NCBI GenBank assembly: GCA_004294095.1 | Contig: RDZR01000043.1 | Span: 1-49,530, forward strand | Source: Verrucomicrobiota bacterium | GTDB taxonomy: Bacteria; Verrucomicrobiota; Verrucomicrobiia; Verrucomicrobiales; Akkermansiaceae | Length of the DNA: 49,530 nucleotides | Reading direction: 5' to 3' | In this document: positions 27,225 to 36,395 of the stretch, piece by piece | Layout of the letters: every line of letters begins with the position of its first letter | How positions within the stretch are numbered: position 1 is the stretch's first letter | Notes under the pieces: model-generated | What the model saw: only the letters and a program-made list of their open reading frames with translations | What the model was told of the DNA's origin: nothing | Database searches by the model: none | Program-made: the position numbers and the translations under genes

Positions 27225-28238
27225 ATGATAGGCATCGGCCTATTTTTAGCCGCCACGATCAGCTGTGAACGATCAAATTCTTCGACTGCCACCAGCGATC
27301 TGTTAGGTAGCCAGCCACCCATCCAACCAGAGCAGAATGCAGAAGATCTTGATGATCCCCTGCCCGCCGCGGAAGGCAACCAAATGCGCAAACACGAAGG
27401 CAGCGCGCCCACCAAAACCGGCTTCCGGTTTATCAATTACAACGTCAAAAACTGGTTGCTCATGGAGCGATATGCGGATGGGAAAACAACCCAAAATGCA
27501 CCCAAGCCGGATGCCGAAAAAATAGCCGCCATCCATCTTCTTTCGCGTCACCATCCCGATGTGTTAGGGCTATGCGAAATTGGGCAGCCCGATGATTTAA
27601 AAGAAATTCAAACTCGCCTTAAACAAGAAGGGATCGATTTGCCATTCAGCCATTTCACCCAAGGCGGCGATGAAAATCGAAGGCTTGGACTGCTCTCGCG
27701 CTTTCCGATCACTGGCTCAGCCGTGCCGAAAGTCGCATCCTATCAGCTCGATGGTAAATCCCATCCAATCAATCGCGGCATCCTCGATGTGACTCTCACC
27801 GCGCGCGGCAAAGAGTATCGTTTGCTGGGAGTCCATCTAAAGTCCAAACGCGCAAGTGACCAAGGGGACCAAGAAGCCATCCGCTTTGAAGAATCGAAAT
27901 TATTGCGCAAACACATCGAGACAATTTTTGACCAAACACCGGCTGCTCGCCTCATCGTCTATGGCGATTTCAATGACACGCGCAGCTCGCGACCGATGAA
28001 AAAAATCCTGAGCAGTTACGGCAAGCCACGCTATCTAACACCCATCCCAGCGCGCGACCGCAGCGGCGAATTTTGGACACATCACTGGGCTTTGCACGAT
28101 GTTTATTCACGCATCGATTTTGTGCTCGTGAGTGAAGCTCTCAAGAGTGAAGTGCGCTACGATCGATCACGCATCCTTGATGATGCTGATTGGATCCATG
28201 CGTCTGACCATCGTCCGGTCATGGTTATTTTTCGTTAG
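27225..28238 (+). CDS. Lipoprotein of the endonuclease/exonuclease/phosphatase family
   Basis: 337 residues from ATG 27225. The in-frame ATG at 27156 lies upstream of the tatA terminator, while 27225 gives a clean lipoprotein signal (MIGIGLFLAATISC, lipobox ending in Cys14). The catalytic EEP fold (DNase I/exonuclease III-like) is shown by FINYNVKNW, the metal Glu in LGLCEIGQPDD (about 115), VYGDFNDTRSS (about 247) and the terminal SDHRPV (about 327). Such enzymes hydrolyse phosphodiester or phosphomonoester bonds; as a predicted periplasmic or surface lipoprotein it could act on extracellular nucleic acid or phospholipid headgroups. The substrate is not determined by the sequence. Confidence 0.8.
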   Translation: MIGIGLFLAATISCERSNSSTATSDLLGSQPPIQPEQNAEDLDDPLPAAEGNQMRKHEGSAPTKTGFRFINYNVKNWLLMERYADGKTTQNAPKPDAEKIAAIHLLSRHHPDVLGLCEIGQPDDLKEIQTRLKQEGIDLPFSHFTQGGDENRRLGLLSRFPITGSAVPKVASYQLDGKSHPINRGILDVTLTARGKEYRLLGVHLKSKRASDQGDQEAIRFEESKLLRKHIETIFDQTPAARLIVYGDFNDTRSSRPMKKILSSYGKPRYLTPIPARDRSGEFWTHHWALHDVYSRIDFVLVSEALKSEVRYDRSRILDDADWIHASDHRPVMVIFR

Positions 28239-28272
28239 AAAATTAATCCGCCGCTTGATCATCGGCAGGCGT

Positions 28273-28695
28273 TTAAAAATCCTCCTCTTTCGTCCCGAAG
28301 ATCGCTTTCGGATCCACGTTATCTGCCACGGCCACCAGCAGCCATTGACGATCGACGTTCAAGCGCACCGTCGCCAAATATTTATGTGACCATTCCTCGG
28401 GAGAAATCATGGAAAGTAAATTCCGTCGGTTGATTTCATACAAATAATAAGTCTGCCCAACGATGGGCTCGAACTGAATGTCCGCCTCATAAACGAGCTT
28501 GTTCCAATTAAAATGATCGATCGTTTGAATGTAGAGTTCGCGAATTTCTTTGAGCTTTTGCTGCAGCTCCCTTTCAACTTCGGAAATGCCGCGGGTTTTG
28601 AAAGAAGTGAGATCATTCGGGATGATCGGCGGACTCAACGTTGAGACTGGATAAGGCAAAAATGCGCGGCTGGTGGGTGCTTGTAGTTCGGTCAT
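28273..28695 (-). CDS. DUF2452 family protein
   Basis: 140 residues on the minus strand, convergent with the lipoprotein gene. A central helical stretch (EVERELQQKLKEIRELY) precedes FNWNKLVYEADIQFEPIVGQ, then TYYLYE and LLSMISPEEW. The YYLY/xxIISPxEW pattern is what I know from DUF2452, the family that also contains human C1orf50; this identification is from memory of the pattern. No signal peptide or membrane helix is seen. The function of the family is unknown. Confidence 0.65.
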   Translation of the reverse strand: MTELQAPTSRAFLPYPVSTLSPPIIPNDLTSFKTRGISEVERELQQKLKEIRELYIQTIDHFNWNKLVYEADIQFEPIVGQTYYLYEINRRNLLSMISPEEWSHKYLATVRLNVDRQWLLVAVADNVDPKAIFGTKEEDF

Positions 28696-28900
28696 GGTTA
28701 TTTTGCACGGATGAAAATAGGCGTTAGCCGAGACTTCTCTCGCCTCGAATAGGCCATAATCAACTGATTATTTGCCGCAGACTGGTAACAAATGAGCGGC
28801 CATCGGAGATTCTCATAAAAAATCCGTGCGGGCATTGATAAAATCCGCATATTTGTGCGCACCTGAAAAGTTGGCTTTTCGTCTTTTCCTATCCACCACC

Positions 28901-31051
28901 ATGCCCGCAGGATCCATCACGCTTTTGAATGCGACGAGAATACCAAGCACAGGCTGTTTGGTGATTCCTTCACGTTTCCATCCAGAATTGCTCGCCGAAA
29001 TGGAACGTATGTTCACCGGCCGAAAAATCACGTGGCTCATTGAGGAAAAAACATCATTTGATGCGTCCACTCAATCCCTGCTCGAAAAATCATCGTCAGG
29101 CGCGATGTTCTCAGCCCACGATGCCAATCCTGCCGCGGCGGGCAAAGAACTCAGCGCCGCGATCCAAAATGGCAACGTGCTGATCTATGTGCCTGCGAAA
29201 ATTGCGATTCGCAAAGCGTCGGCATGCCACATTCCAAGCCCTCATCTCAAAGTGCTGTGCGCGTTTGCTTTGCCGATCTTGCCGATAGCCATCGATCTGC
29301 CGCGCGAGTCTCACTTGAGGATCGAAAAATCAAGCGCATTACCCATCGCGACGTATTCGATCGCCCACCTCATCCCCGCGAGTGAATCATCTCCAGCTGC
29401 CTACCATGAAAAATTGTTAGAAGCCTATGAAGAAGCATACAGCGAGCGAAAATTTCTCCGCTCCTCGCTGGCCATCGCTCTGCTCCAAGGGCTCAAACTC
29501 CACGGGCGCAGCAACCGCATTTTAGATGGATCCGATGATGTGGAGCTCCCCTACGATCGAGTCCTCGCTGCGGCAATCGCACTCTCACGCTACTTGCGCG
29601 AAGAAACGGATAAGCCACGAGTCGCCATCGTCTTGCCGCCGGGCAAAGGTGGTCTCATTGCGAATCTAGCAGTTATTTTTGCCGGAAAAATTCCCGTCAA
29701 TCTCAACTTCACCGCCGGCCATGAGGCGATTCGCTCGTGCATCCGGCAAGCCGATGTCGATCGCTTCATCACCGCAGATCCATTTGTGCGGAAAATTTCC
29801 TCATTCCCTTGGCCGCCGAATCGCGACCTCATTTTGATCGAGCGCGTTTTACCGACCTTGAAAAAGGACATGATCAAATGGGCCATCATCAGCAAATTTC
29901 TGCCGGCGACTTGGTTGGCAAAACTGTTAGGTGCAGACAAAAAACGTGATCATGATGAAGCCATTCTTCTCTTCACATCCGGCTCATCCGGCGAGCCCAA
30001 AGGAGTCGCCCTCTCGCATCGCAATGTGTTAGCCAACGTCTGCCAATTTGGCACTCGCTTGGATTTAAAAAGACCCGCCTCGATCTTGGGCTGCTTGCCG
30101 TTGTTTCACTCCTTTGGCTGCACTGTGACATTGTGGTTCCCAATCATCGAGGGCATCGATCTTGTGACTTACCCAAGTCCGTTAGAAACCAAACGTCTAG
30201 CAGAATTGATCGCGATTCATCAAGTGCACGTCTTGTTGGCCACGCCCACCTTTTTGCGCGGCTACATGAAGCGCATCGATCCTACACAACTTTCCTCACT
30301 CAAACTCGTCGTCACCGGTGCTGAAAAATTACCCGCCAATCTCACCAGTGCGTTTGAAGAAAAATTTGGGATTATCCCGCAGCAAGGATATGGCCTAACA
30401 GAAACATCACCGGCGACCAATGTCAATTTACCGGACCCCATCGTGAGCAAGGGCGAGCCGATGATTCCTTGTTCCAGAGTTGGGTCCGTGGGCCAAATGT
30501 TGCCTGGCATTGCCATCCGCATCACAGATCCAGTGACAGATGCGGCGGTGCCTGTGAATCAACAAGGCTTGATTTGGTTGAAGGGCGCGAATGTTTTTCA
30601 AGGCTACTTACATCAACCTCAAAAAACCGCAGAGGTGCTGACCAAAGATGGCTGGTTCCGCACCGGTGATGTCGGCCGCCTTGATGAAGATGGCTTCCTT
30701 TACATCGAGGGGCGTCTATCGAGATTTTCTAAAATCGCAGGCGAAATGGTGCCGCACGAATCTGTCGAAGCGGCCATCAATAAAGTGCTCGGCCTCGATC
30801 AAGAGTCCGAGCGTTGCATCGCAGTCGTCGGCGTGCCAGATGAACAAAAAGGTGAAGCGATTTTACTTTTATCCACCGTCGCCGGACCGGCGTTGGAGCA
30901 AGAGTGCATCGACTTGCGCTACAAGTTGTTAGATGAAGGTTGCTCCGCATTGTGGTGCCCACGAGCCATCATTCCCGTCGCTGAAATTCCAGTGCTCGCC
31001 TCTGGTAAATTAGACATCAAAGGCTGCGAATCACTTGCCAAACGTGGTTAG
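28901..31051 (+). CDS. Aas-like acyl-ACP/acyl-CoA synthetase with degenerate N-terminal acyltransferase region
   Basis: 716 residues from ATG 28901 (an upstream ATG, 28826, adds 25 residues of doubtful value). The C-terminal ~500 residues are an AMP-forming acyl-activating enzyme: P-loop LLFTSGSSGEPKGVALSH (about 355), GYGLTETSP (about 496), GWFRTGDVG (about 584) and the catalytic Lys in ASGKLDIKG (about 700). The N-terminal ~180 residues align in layout with the PlsC acyltransferase part of Aas (NATRIPSTGCLVIPSRFHP, then VLIYVPAKIAIRK where the glycerolipid-binding motif is expected). The HX4D catalytic motif is not intact. It probably activates fatty acids for membrane lipid repair or remodelling. 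Confidence 0.8.
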   Translation: MPAGSITLLNATRIPSTGCLVIPSRFHPELLAEMERMFTGRKITWLIEEKTSFDASTQSLLEKSSSGAMFSAHDANPAAAGKELSAAIQNGNVLIYVPAKIAIRKASACHIPSPHLKVLCAFALPILPIAIDLPRESHLRIEKSSALPIATYSIAHLIPASESSPAAYHEKLLEAYEEAYSERKFLRSSLAIALLQGLKLHGRSNRILDGSDDVELPYDRVLAAAIALSRYLREETDKPRVAIVLPPGKGGLIANLAVIFAGKIPVNLNFTAGHEAIRSCIRQADVDRFITADPFVRKISSFPWPPNRDLILIERVLPTLKKDMIKWAIISKFLPATWLAKLLGADKKRDHDEAILLFTSGSSGEPKGVALSHRNVLANVCQFGTRLDLKRPASILGCLPLFHSFGCTVTLWFPIIEGIDLVTYPSPLETKRLAELIAIHQVHVLLATPTFLRGYMKRIDPTQLSSLKLVVTGAEKLPANLTSAFEEKFGIIPQQGYGLTETSPATNVNLPDPIVSKGEPMIPCSRVGSVGQMLPGIAIRITDPVTDAAVPVNQQGLIWLKGANVFQGYLHQPQKTAEVLTKDGWFRTGDVGRLDEDGFLYIEGRLSRFSKIAGEMVPHESVEAAINKVLGLDQESERCIAVVGVPDEQKGEAILLLSTVAGPALEQECIDLRYKLLDEGCSALWCPRAIIPVAEIPVLASGKLDIKGCESLAKRG

Positions 31052-31080
31052 AAACGACATCTCTCGCCGCTGATTTTTTT

Positions 31081-31890
31081 ATGACCAATCGTATTGATGC
31101 CACCTTTGAGCGCCTGCGCGCAAATTCCGAAAAAGCCTTCATCGCCTACGTCGCGGCCGGAGATCCAAATTTTCAACAATCCCTCGATATTTGCCGAGCA
31201 CTCGCGGATGCGGGCGTGGACATCATCGAGCTGGGCCTGCCATTTTCAGATCCCTTGGCCGATGGCATCGTCAATCAAATGGCCGCAGAACGCGCTCTCA
31301 AATCTGGCATGACCACGTCGCGTGTTTTAGACTTGATCCGCGCCTTTCGAGAAACGCACCAAACGCCGATTGTTCTCTTTACCTATCTCAATCCCATTTT
31401 CACTTACGGCTACGAGGTCTTCCAAAACGAGGCCGCGGCAGCAGGCGCGGATGGCATTCTCTTGTTAGATTTACCGCCGGATGAAGCTTCACTCAATGCA
31501 GGTTTTTCTAACCAAAAATTACTCAAGCAAATTCGCTTGATCGCGCCCACCACGCCGCCTGCGCGCATCCGCATGCTGGCCCAGTCTGCGGAAGGATTTA
31601 TCTACGCACTTTCTAGGACGGGAGTCACTGGAGCCCATGGTGGGCCTGCCGCAAATGTGGCGCAATTGGTCGCATCGATTCAAGAGCACAGCAGCGTTCC
31701 GGTGTGCGTTGGCTTCGGCATTTCAAATCCAGAACAAGCGGCGCTGGTTGCTCAATCTGCGGATGGCGTGATCGTCGGCTCCGCCTTGGTCAAGCAAATC
31801 GAGCTGAATCTTGAAAATCCAACAGCTGCGGTCATCGATTTTGTGAAACCTCTGATAGATGCCACCAAATCTAACAGAATTGGTGCGTAA
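31081..31890 (+). CDS. trpA: Tryptophan synthase alpha chain
   Basis: 269 residues. TrpA releases indole from indole-3-glycerol phosphate and passes it to TrpB. The motif IIELGLPFSDPLADGIVNQ carries the catalytic Glu and Asp; GILLLDLPPDEA, IAPTTPPARI, GFIYALSRTGVTGA and VGFGISNPEQA mark the TIM-barrel phosphate-binding loops. Length matches the family (about 268). trpB is not adjacent, so the trp genes are dispersed. The gene ends one base before the end of the convergent ACT-domain gene, and a CTAACAG heptamer (31871-31877) lies in its last codons. Confidence 0.96.
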   Translation: MTNRIDATFERLRANSEKAFIAYVAAGDPNFQQSLDICRALADAGVDIIELGLPFSDPLADGIVNQMAAERALKSGMTTSRVLDLIRAFRETHQTPIVLFTYLNPIFTYGYEVFQNEAAAAGADGILLLDLPPDEASLNAGFSNQKLLKQIRLIAPTTPPARIRMLAQSAEGFIYALSRTGVTGAHGGPAANVAQLVASIQEHSSVPVCVGFGISNPEQAALVAQSADGVIVGSALVKQIELNLENPTAAVIDFVKPLIDATKSNRIGA

Positions 31891-31891
31891 T

Positions 31892-32374
31892 CTAACGGCT
31901 AAGGTCTTCTTGATAGATCAGCTTGAAGCCGCTTTGGTGGAGGATGGAAGTTGCGAATTCATAGTCTTCCACATGCATGGCCAGCATCGATTGTCCTTCC
32001 GGGCTTGGCAGCAAGGCATACGCGAAATCGATATTCGTTTCCGCAACCATCAACGAATCCAACGTCTGCAGCAGACCGGGCCCAGATTCCCGCATCGCAA
32101 TCACCACCAATTCACAAACAGTATGCGGAATGCCTTTTTCGATAAATAAACGATACGTCGCATCGGCATCGGAGACGACCATGCGTGCGATCGTCGCATC
32201 GCGAGAATCTTGAACGCTGAGGCCAATGACCTCGATCAAAGATGCCCGCATCAGTTTAACCAAAGCTGCTAGAGCGCCTACTCGGTTGGGTAAAAGAATC
32301 GAAAATTGGCGCACCGGTTCGCCGTGCTCGACGGCGGCTGAATGTTGCATGGAAGGTGAAGTTGAATCGCTCAT
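31892..32374 (-). CDS. ACT-domain protein
   Basis: 160 residues on the minus strand. Two ACT-like betaalphabeta-beta-alpha-beta units can be traced: FSILLPNRVGALAALVKLMRASLIEVIGLS, then VVIAMRESGPGLLQTLDSLMVAETNIDFAY. ACT domains bind amino acids and regulate metabolic enzymes; here no catalytic domain is attached, so it may be a small-molecule sensor. Convergent with trpA, but that does not by itself imply a tryptophan role. Confidence 0.75.
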   Translation of the reverse strand: MSDSTSPSMQHSAAVEHGEPVRQFSILLPNRVGALAALVKLMRASLIEVIGLSVQDSRDATIARMVVSDADATYRLFIEKGIPHTVCELVVIAMRESGPGLLQTLDSLMVAETNIDFAYALLPSPEGQSMLAMHVEDYEFATSILHQSGFKLIYQEDLSR

Positions 32375-32377
32375 CGT

Positions 32378-33925
32378 TTATCCGCGTGGTCCTCGAAGTG
32401 GCAGAGTTTGCACTGCCCCAGTGGCAGTTTCTTCAATAATCAATTGATTGGGCCGCACGTCGGTCACGCTGTATTCAGTGCCATCTTCGGAGCGGAATTT
32501 CTGGCCTGGAGCGGCAACGTAGCGCCGTCCCGTCGCCGCGTCTTCAACGAGGGCAACTGGGTCATGAGAATCGATCGTATTGCCACTGGTCCACTCGCGT
32601 TGCTCGCCCGTGACAGAATCTTGCACTTCCATCACTGCGACTTCAACGGGCGCACCATCGGTCAATTTGCTATCTTCCATGCGGCGATAGACTCGCAGCA
32701 CTTGCAAGCGCGAGCCGGGAATATTTTGCCCAACTTGGGGTGCTTGCGCCTCTTGCTCTCGGCCTTTGATCGCAACTTTTAACGAACGATCCTCACCCTC
32801 TTTTAAGACCAAAGGCAATTCACGCTGGTGATACGCTCTCATCACCAAGGGCGGCATCTCAACTTGATCAGCGTTCGCCGCAGATTTCGCCCGTGGCTCT
32901 GCCGGTGCCGAAACCTTACGACTCAATACTTGCCCCTCAAGCGGCAGTGAGGCTTCTGCTAGATCTTCATCAGGCTCGATAGCATCTGTTAGATCTTTTT
33001 CGGAAGCGGAAGCGGCAGTCTGCTCTGCGGCATTTTCAACCAATTCGGCAACGCCTGCAGCACCGGATTTTACCAGTGCGCGCTCGACGGAAAAATTCAA
33101 TGCACGTCCAATATCCTCGGTGGATTCGAGTGCCAATTCCTCGGCCGTCGGCGGACGTCCCATGCTGGCCGCCAGCTCGCGATGGCCGGCAGCCGCCGCA
33201 AAATCAGCCGCCGTTCTTCCAAGCGGGTCTGTCGTGTGACGACTGGCACCAATATCTAACAAAAGTGCAACCGCCTCGCTGTGGCCATTTTCTGCAGCGA
33301 CCATCAGCGGCGTCCGGCCATCATCTAACTTGGCATAAACAGATGCGCCAAAGTTAGTGAGCGAATCAATCACATCTGCCCGGCCAATCATCGCTGCTAA
33401 CAGAAGTGCATCATCCATTTGATCGCGATGGTATGGTGCTAAAATTTCCACCGAGCCGGGTCTGCCTTCGCGCACTGCCGTCATCAGCGGAATGTATCCT
33501 TCGGCATCTTTCAAATTTGGATCGGCACCTTGCTTGAGCAACCAATCGACCATTGCCGTCTGATCTGCGGCGACGGCTCGGTGCAGCGGCGTCGCTTGGT
33601 TTGCGCCGAGAACGTTCACAGACATGCCACGATCTAACAGAAATTTCGCGCTATTCTCAGCACCATGCGTTGCAGCTTCATGCAAGGCGCTATCGCCCGC
33701 AGCGTTTCGAGTATCAAAGGCGAAGCCAGCCTCGACGAATTTGGCCATGGATACCTTATCGTTCTCGCGACTCGCCCGGAACCAGCCTTCTTCATTCATG
33801 GCATAGCCAGCGGTGCCCAAATCCTTTTCCGCCGCTTCTGTTTTTTTGCGACAGGATGTGGATGTGCCGATGATCCATGCCAAGCATACGCATGTTCCGA
33901 GCAGTGCGCCGTGTTTCATATGCAC
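32378..33925 (-). CDS. Ankyrin-repeat lipoprotein
   Basis: 515 residues, minus strand, ending 3 bases before the ACT-domain gene start, so the two could be co-transcribed. The N-terminus is a lipoprotein signal (LLGTCVCLAWIIGTSTSC, Cys about 25). About six ankyrin repeats follow at residues 45-260: AGDSALHEAATHGAENSAKF, ANQATPLHRAVAADQTAMVD, AEGYIPLMTAVREGRPGSVE, DGRTPLMVAAENGHSEAVAL. The rest is a Glu/Ala-rich linker and a beta-rich C-terminal domain ending VQTLPLRGPRG. Ankyrin repeats bind proteins; the partner is unknown. Several CTAACAG/CTGTTAG copies fall in this gene. Confidence 0.8.
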   Translation of the reverse strand: MHMKHGALLGTCVCLAWIIGTSTSCRKKTEAAEKDLGTAGYAMNEEGWFRASRENDKVSMAKFVEAGFAFDTRNAAGDSALHEAATHGAENSAKFLLDRGMSVNVLGANQATPLHRAVAADQTAMVDWLLKQGADPNLKDAEGYIPLMTAVREGRPGSVEILAPYHRDQMDDALLLAAMIGRADVIDSLTNFGASVYAKLDDGRTPLMVAAENGHSEAVALLLDIGASRHTTDPLGRTAADFAAAAGHRELAASMGRPPTAEELALESTEDIGRALNFSVERALVKSGAAGVAELVENAAEQTAASASEKDLTDAIEPDEDLAEASLPLEGQVLSRKVSAPAEPRAKSAANADQVEMPPLVMRAYHQRELPLVLKEGEDRSLKVAIKGREQEAQAPQVGQNIPGSRLQVLRVYRRMEDSKLTDGAPVEVAVMEVQDSVTGEQREWTSGNTIDSHDPVALVEDAATGRRYVAAPGQKFRSEDGTEYSVTDVRPNQLIIEETATGAVQTLPLRGPRG

Positions 33926-33971
33926 AATGTAATTAACTTTTCCTAACTATTCAACTCATAAGACGAGCCGA

Positions 33972-36308
33972 TCATTCTACAGGAATCGCCCGCATTGGAA
34001 ATTCTACGTCGGTGCCCTCTTCCTCCACCGGAATCGCACGCAGCACATGCTCATCAGTAAGCTGAGGCACGTCTTCTGGCAATCCCGCCTCAGACTCATC
34101 GACGGCGATCGCCCGCGCCGGATGAATCGGGCACAGATCATTTTCTTCAAGCGCAATGTCTTTGGGAACTTGATCTATGTAGGCGGTGCCAGCTTCACGG
34201 CAGCCAGATGTGGCACGCTTTCCAGAAAGCCGGCAAAGTTCAATTTCTGTTAGAGCGACCTTGGAATTAAGTTTGCCAGATTTGTAGCCAAGGCGATCGG
34301 CCGTTTTCATAATGTCCACCCAAACAGGAAGTGAGACGGTGCCACCGTAGGCTCCCTGATAGATTTTTTTCGGAGTATCAAGCCCCACCCAAACGCTGCA
34401 GGTGAGAGTGGACGTGTAACCGGCAAACCACGCATCTTTGAAATCGTTGGTCGTTCCCGTTTTTCCGGCACAAGGTTTATCAAAGCCTAAGCGCCCGATC
34501 GATGATGCCGTGCCACGAGTGGCCACCTCTTTCAAAATCCGCGAGACCGACCATGCGGAGCCACTTTTGGCAGCTTGGAAAGGCAGTGGCGGCGTGCTGT
34601 AAAGCACATTGCCATCGCGGTCTTTAATTTCGGAAATCAGATAGGGACGGTAACGCACTCCTTCGTTAGGAAAAATGGTGTAAGCGGTTGCCACCTCCCA
34701 CGGGGATGCTTCCCATGAGCCGAGAAAAGACGATGGATTATCGGGAATCTCGCCCATGAAACCAGCCATCAAGGCGACTTCTTTGGTCTGATCCAATCCA
34801 GCATAATTTCCAACTCGCACGGACATCGTATTGCGCGAACGAATCAAGCCGACGGATACCGGCTGCATGCCCAAAAATTTGCCATCGGAATTTTGCGGGC
34901 GCCAGCGCCCACCGCCTTTGATTTCTCCGGGTTGGATCGGACCATCGCTGATGATGGTCTCTGGTCGCAGGCCTTCATCAAAAGCTGTTAGATAAACGAA
35001 TGGCTTAAAAATCGAACCCAACTGCCGCCGCGCTTGATTGGCGCGATGGAAGCGTGACTCATCTGCATCGCGGCCGCCAACGAGGGTGATCACCGCGCCG
35101 GTGCGATTTTCGATGACCACGGCGGCGCCTTGCAGATATTCTGGCTCACCGCGCGATTCGGCCGGCTTTGCATTCCATCCGGCGCGCGTTTGATGCGGGT
35201 AGCCGGAGCGCGATTCAATTTTCCGGATTCTTTCATCCAGTGATTGCTCGGCTTTGCTTTGCAATCGAGAGTCGATGGTGCTGATGATTTCCAAGCCGCC
35301 GAGTTCGATATTTTCCTTTTCTAAAATCACCTCTAAATCGCGGCGGATTGCATCCACCGCATAGGATTCGTGAAAATCACGGCGCGAGATCGGCCTCACC
35401 AAAATCGCCTCTTTTTTGGCATCATCTGCATCGCGGCGAGTGATCGCCTTGGCCACGACCATGCGCTCGAGCGTGGTGTTGCGCTCGCGAGTGGCGGCAT
35501 CTAACGAACGGAATGGGTTGAATGAATCTGGCCCACGAACAATGCCAGCCAGCAGGGCACTTTGTGAGAGAGATAGCTCTGAGGGATGCTTTTCAAAATA
35601 AATCCGCGACGCTTCTCCCACGCCTTTGATCTGTCTGCCCCAGTTAATTTGGTTGATGTAGGCTTCGAGAATTTCGTCCTTGTCCAGCTTGGATTCGATG
35701 CGGAAAGCGATCGCCACTTCTAACATTTTTCGATCTAACTGACGTGGCAGATCCCCACGACGCTCGCCTCGTTTGAGCTGAAATATATCGGACGAGAGCT
35801 GTTGCGTGATGGTGGATGCTCCTTCGCGTTTGCCTGATAGATTTTTCAAAAATGCACGCACGATTCCTATCGGATCCACCGCTCCGTGACGATAAAATCG
35901 CTCATCTTCGCGGGCGATGATTGCTTTGCGAAATGACTCAGCGACTTGGTGCAATGGAACGATGGAGCGCTTTTCTCCATGGATTCTTCCGATTTCCTCG
36001 CCGAGACGATCACGTATCACCGAACGCTCCGGCATCGCATGAATTTTTGTGAGATCATACTGACTCGCACGGTAGCCATAAATCACCGCGAGGCAGGCGA
36101 ACAAATAAAGTCCCGCAACCATTGGGTAACCGAATAATCTCGCGAAAAATTTGATTGGTTGGCCGAGCGGACGCGTGAGGATGGTAAATAAGTAAAATGG
36201 CCAAAACAGGAGCAATGAGATCCAGTTTGGAGATCTAACAGATGATGCTTGCTTCAGATCTCGGCGGTAGCGGTTTTCTTTTGTGGGGTTGCTTTTGCTC
36301 ATCGGCAA
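33972..36308 (-). CDS. Class A penicillin-binding protein (transglycosylase/transpeptidase)
   Basis: 778 residues, minus strand (MPMSKSN; a start at the second Met is equally possible). A cytoplasmic basic N-terminus and a membrane helix (about 60-78) are followed by a GT51 transglycosylase domain with EDERFYRHGAVD (from residue 134), GASTITQQLS and RKMLEVAIAFRIE. The transpeptidase has S432-I-F-K435, S491-R-N493 and K616-T-G618. It polymerises and cross-links peptidoglycan. The C-terminal ~50 residues carry three spaced copies of a short RAI-P/A-V-E/D motif. The divergent htrA-like gene starts 87 bases away. Confidence 0.93.
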   Translation of the reverse strand: MPMSKSNPTKENRYRRDLKQASSVRSPNWISLLLFWPFYLFTILTRPLGQPIKFFARLFGYPMVAGLYLFACLAVIYGYRASQYDLTKIHAMPERSVIRDRLGEEIGRIHGEKRSIVPLHQVAESFRKAIIAREDERFYRHGAVDPIGIVRAFLKNLSGKREGASTITQQLSSDIFQLKRGERRGDLPRQLDRKMLEVAIAFRIESKLDKDEILEAYINQINWGRQIKGVGEASRIYFEKHPSELSLSQSALLAGIVRGPDSFNPFRSLDAATRERNTTLERMVVAKAITRRDADDAKKEAILVRPISRRDFHESYAVDAIRRDLEVILEKENIELGGLEIISTIDSRLQSKAEQSLDERIRKIESRSGYPHQTRAGWNAKPAESRGEPEYLQGAAVVIENRTGAVITLVGGRDADESRFHRANQARRQLGSIFKPFVYLTAFDEGLRPETIISDGPIQPGEIKGGGRWRPQNSDGKFLGMQPVSVGLIRSRNTMSVRVGNYAGLDQTKEVALMAGFMGEIPDNPSSFLGSWEASPWEVATAYTIFPNEGVRYRPYLISEIKDRDGNVLYSTPPLPFQAAKSGSAWSVSRILKEVATRGTASSIGRLGFDKPCAGKTGTTNDFKDAWFAGYTSTLTCSVWVGLDTPKKIYQGAYGGTVSLPVWVDIMKTADRLGYKSGKLNSKVALTEIELCRLSGKRATSGCREAGTAYIDQVPKDIALEENDLCPIHPARAIAVDESEAGLPEDVPQLTDEHVLRAIPVEEEGTDVEFPMRAIPVE

Positions 36309-36395
36309 GAGCAGTATAGTCGAGTTATACGAACGACTCCAATGCGATTATTTTGAGACAAAAGATGCCGGAATGATCGTTTTACCAGCAGCACG

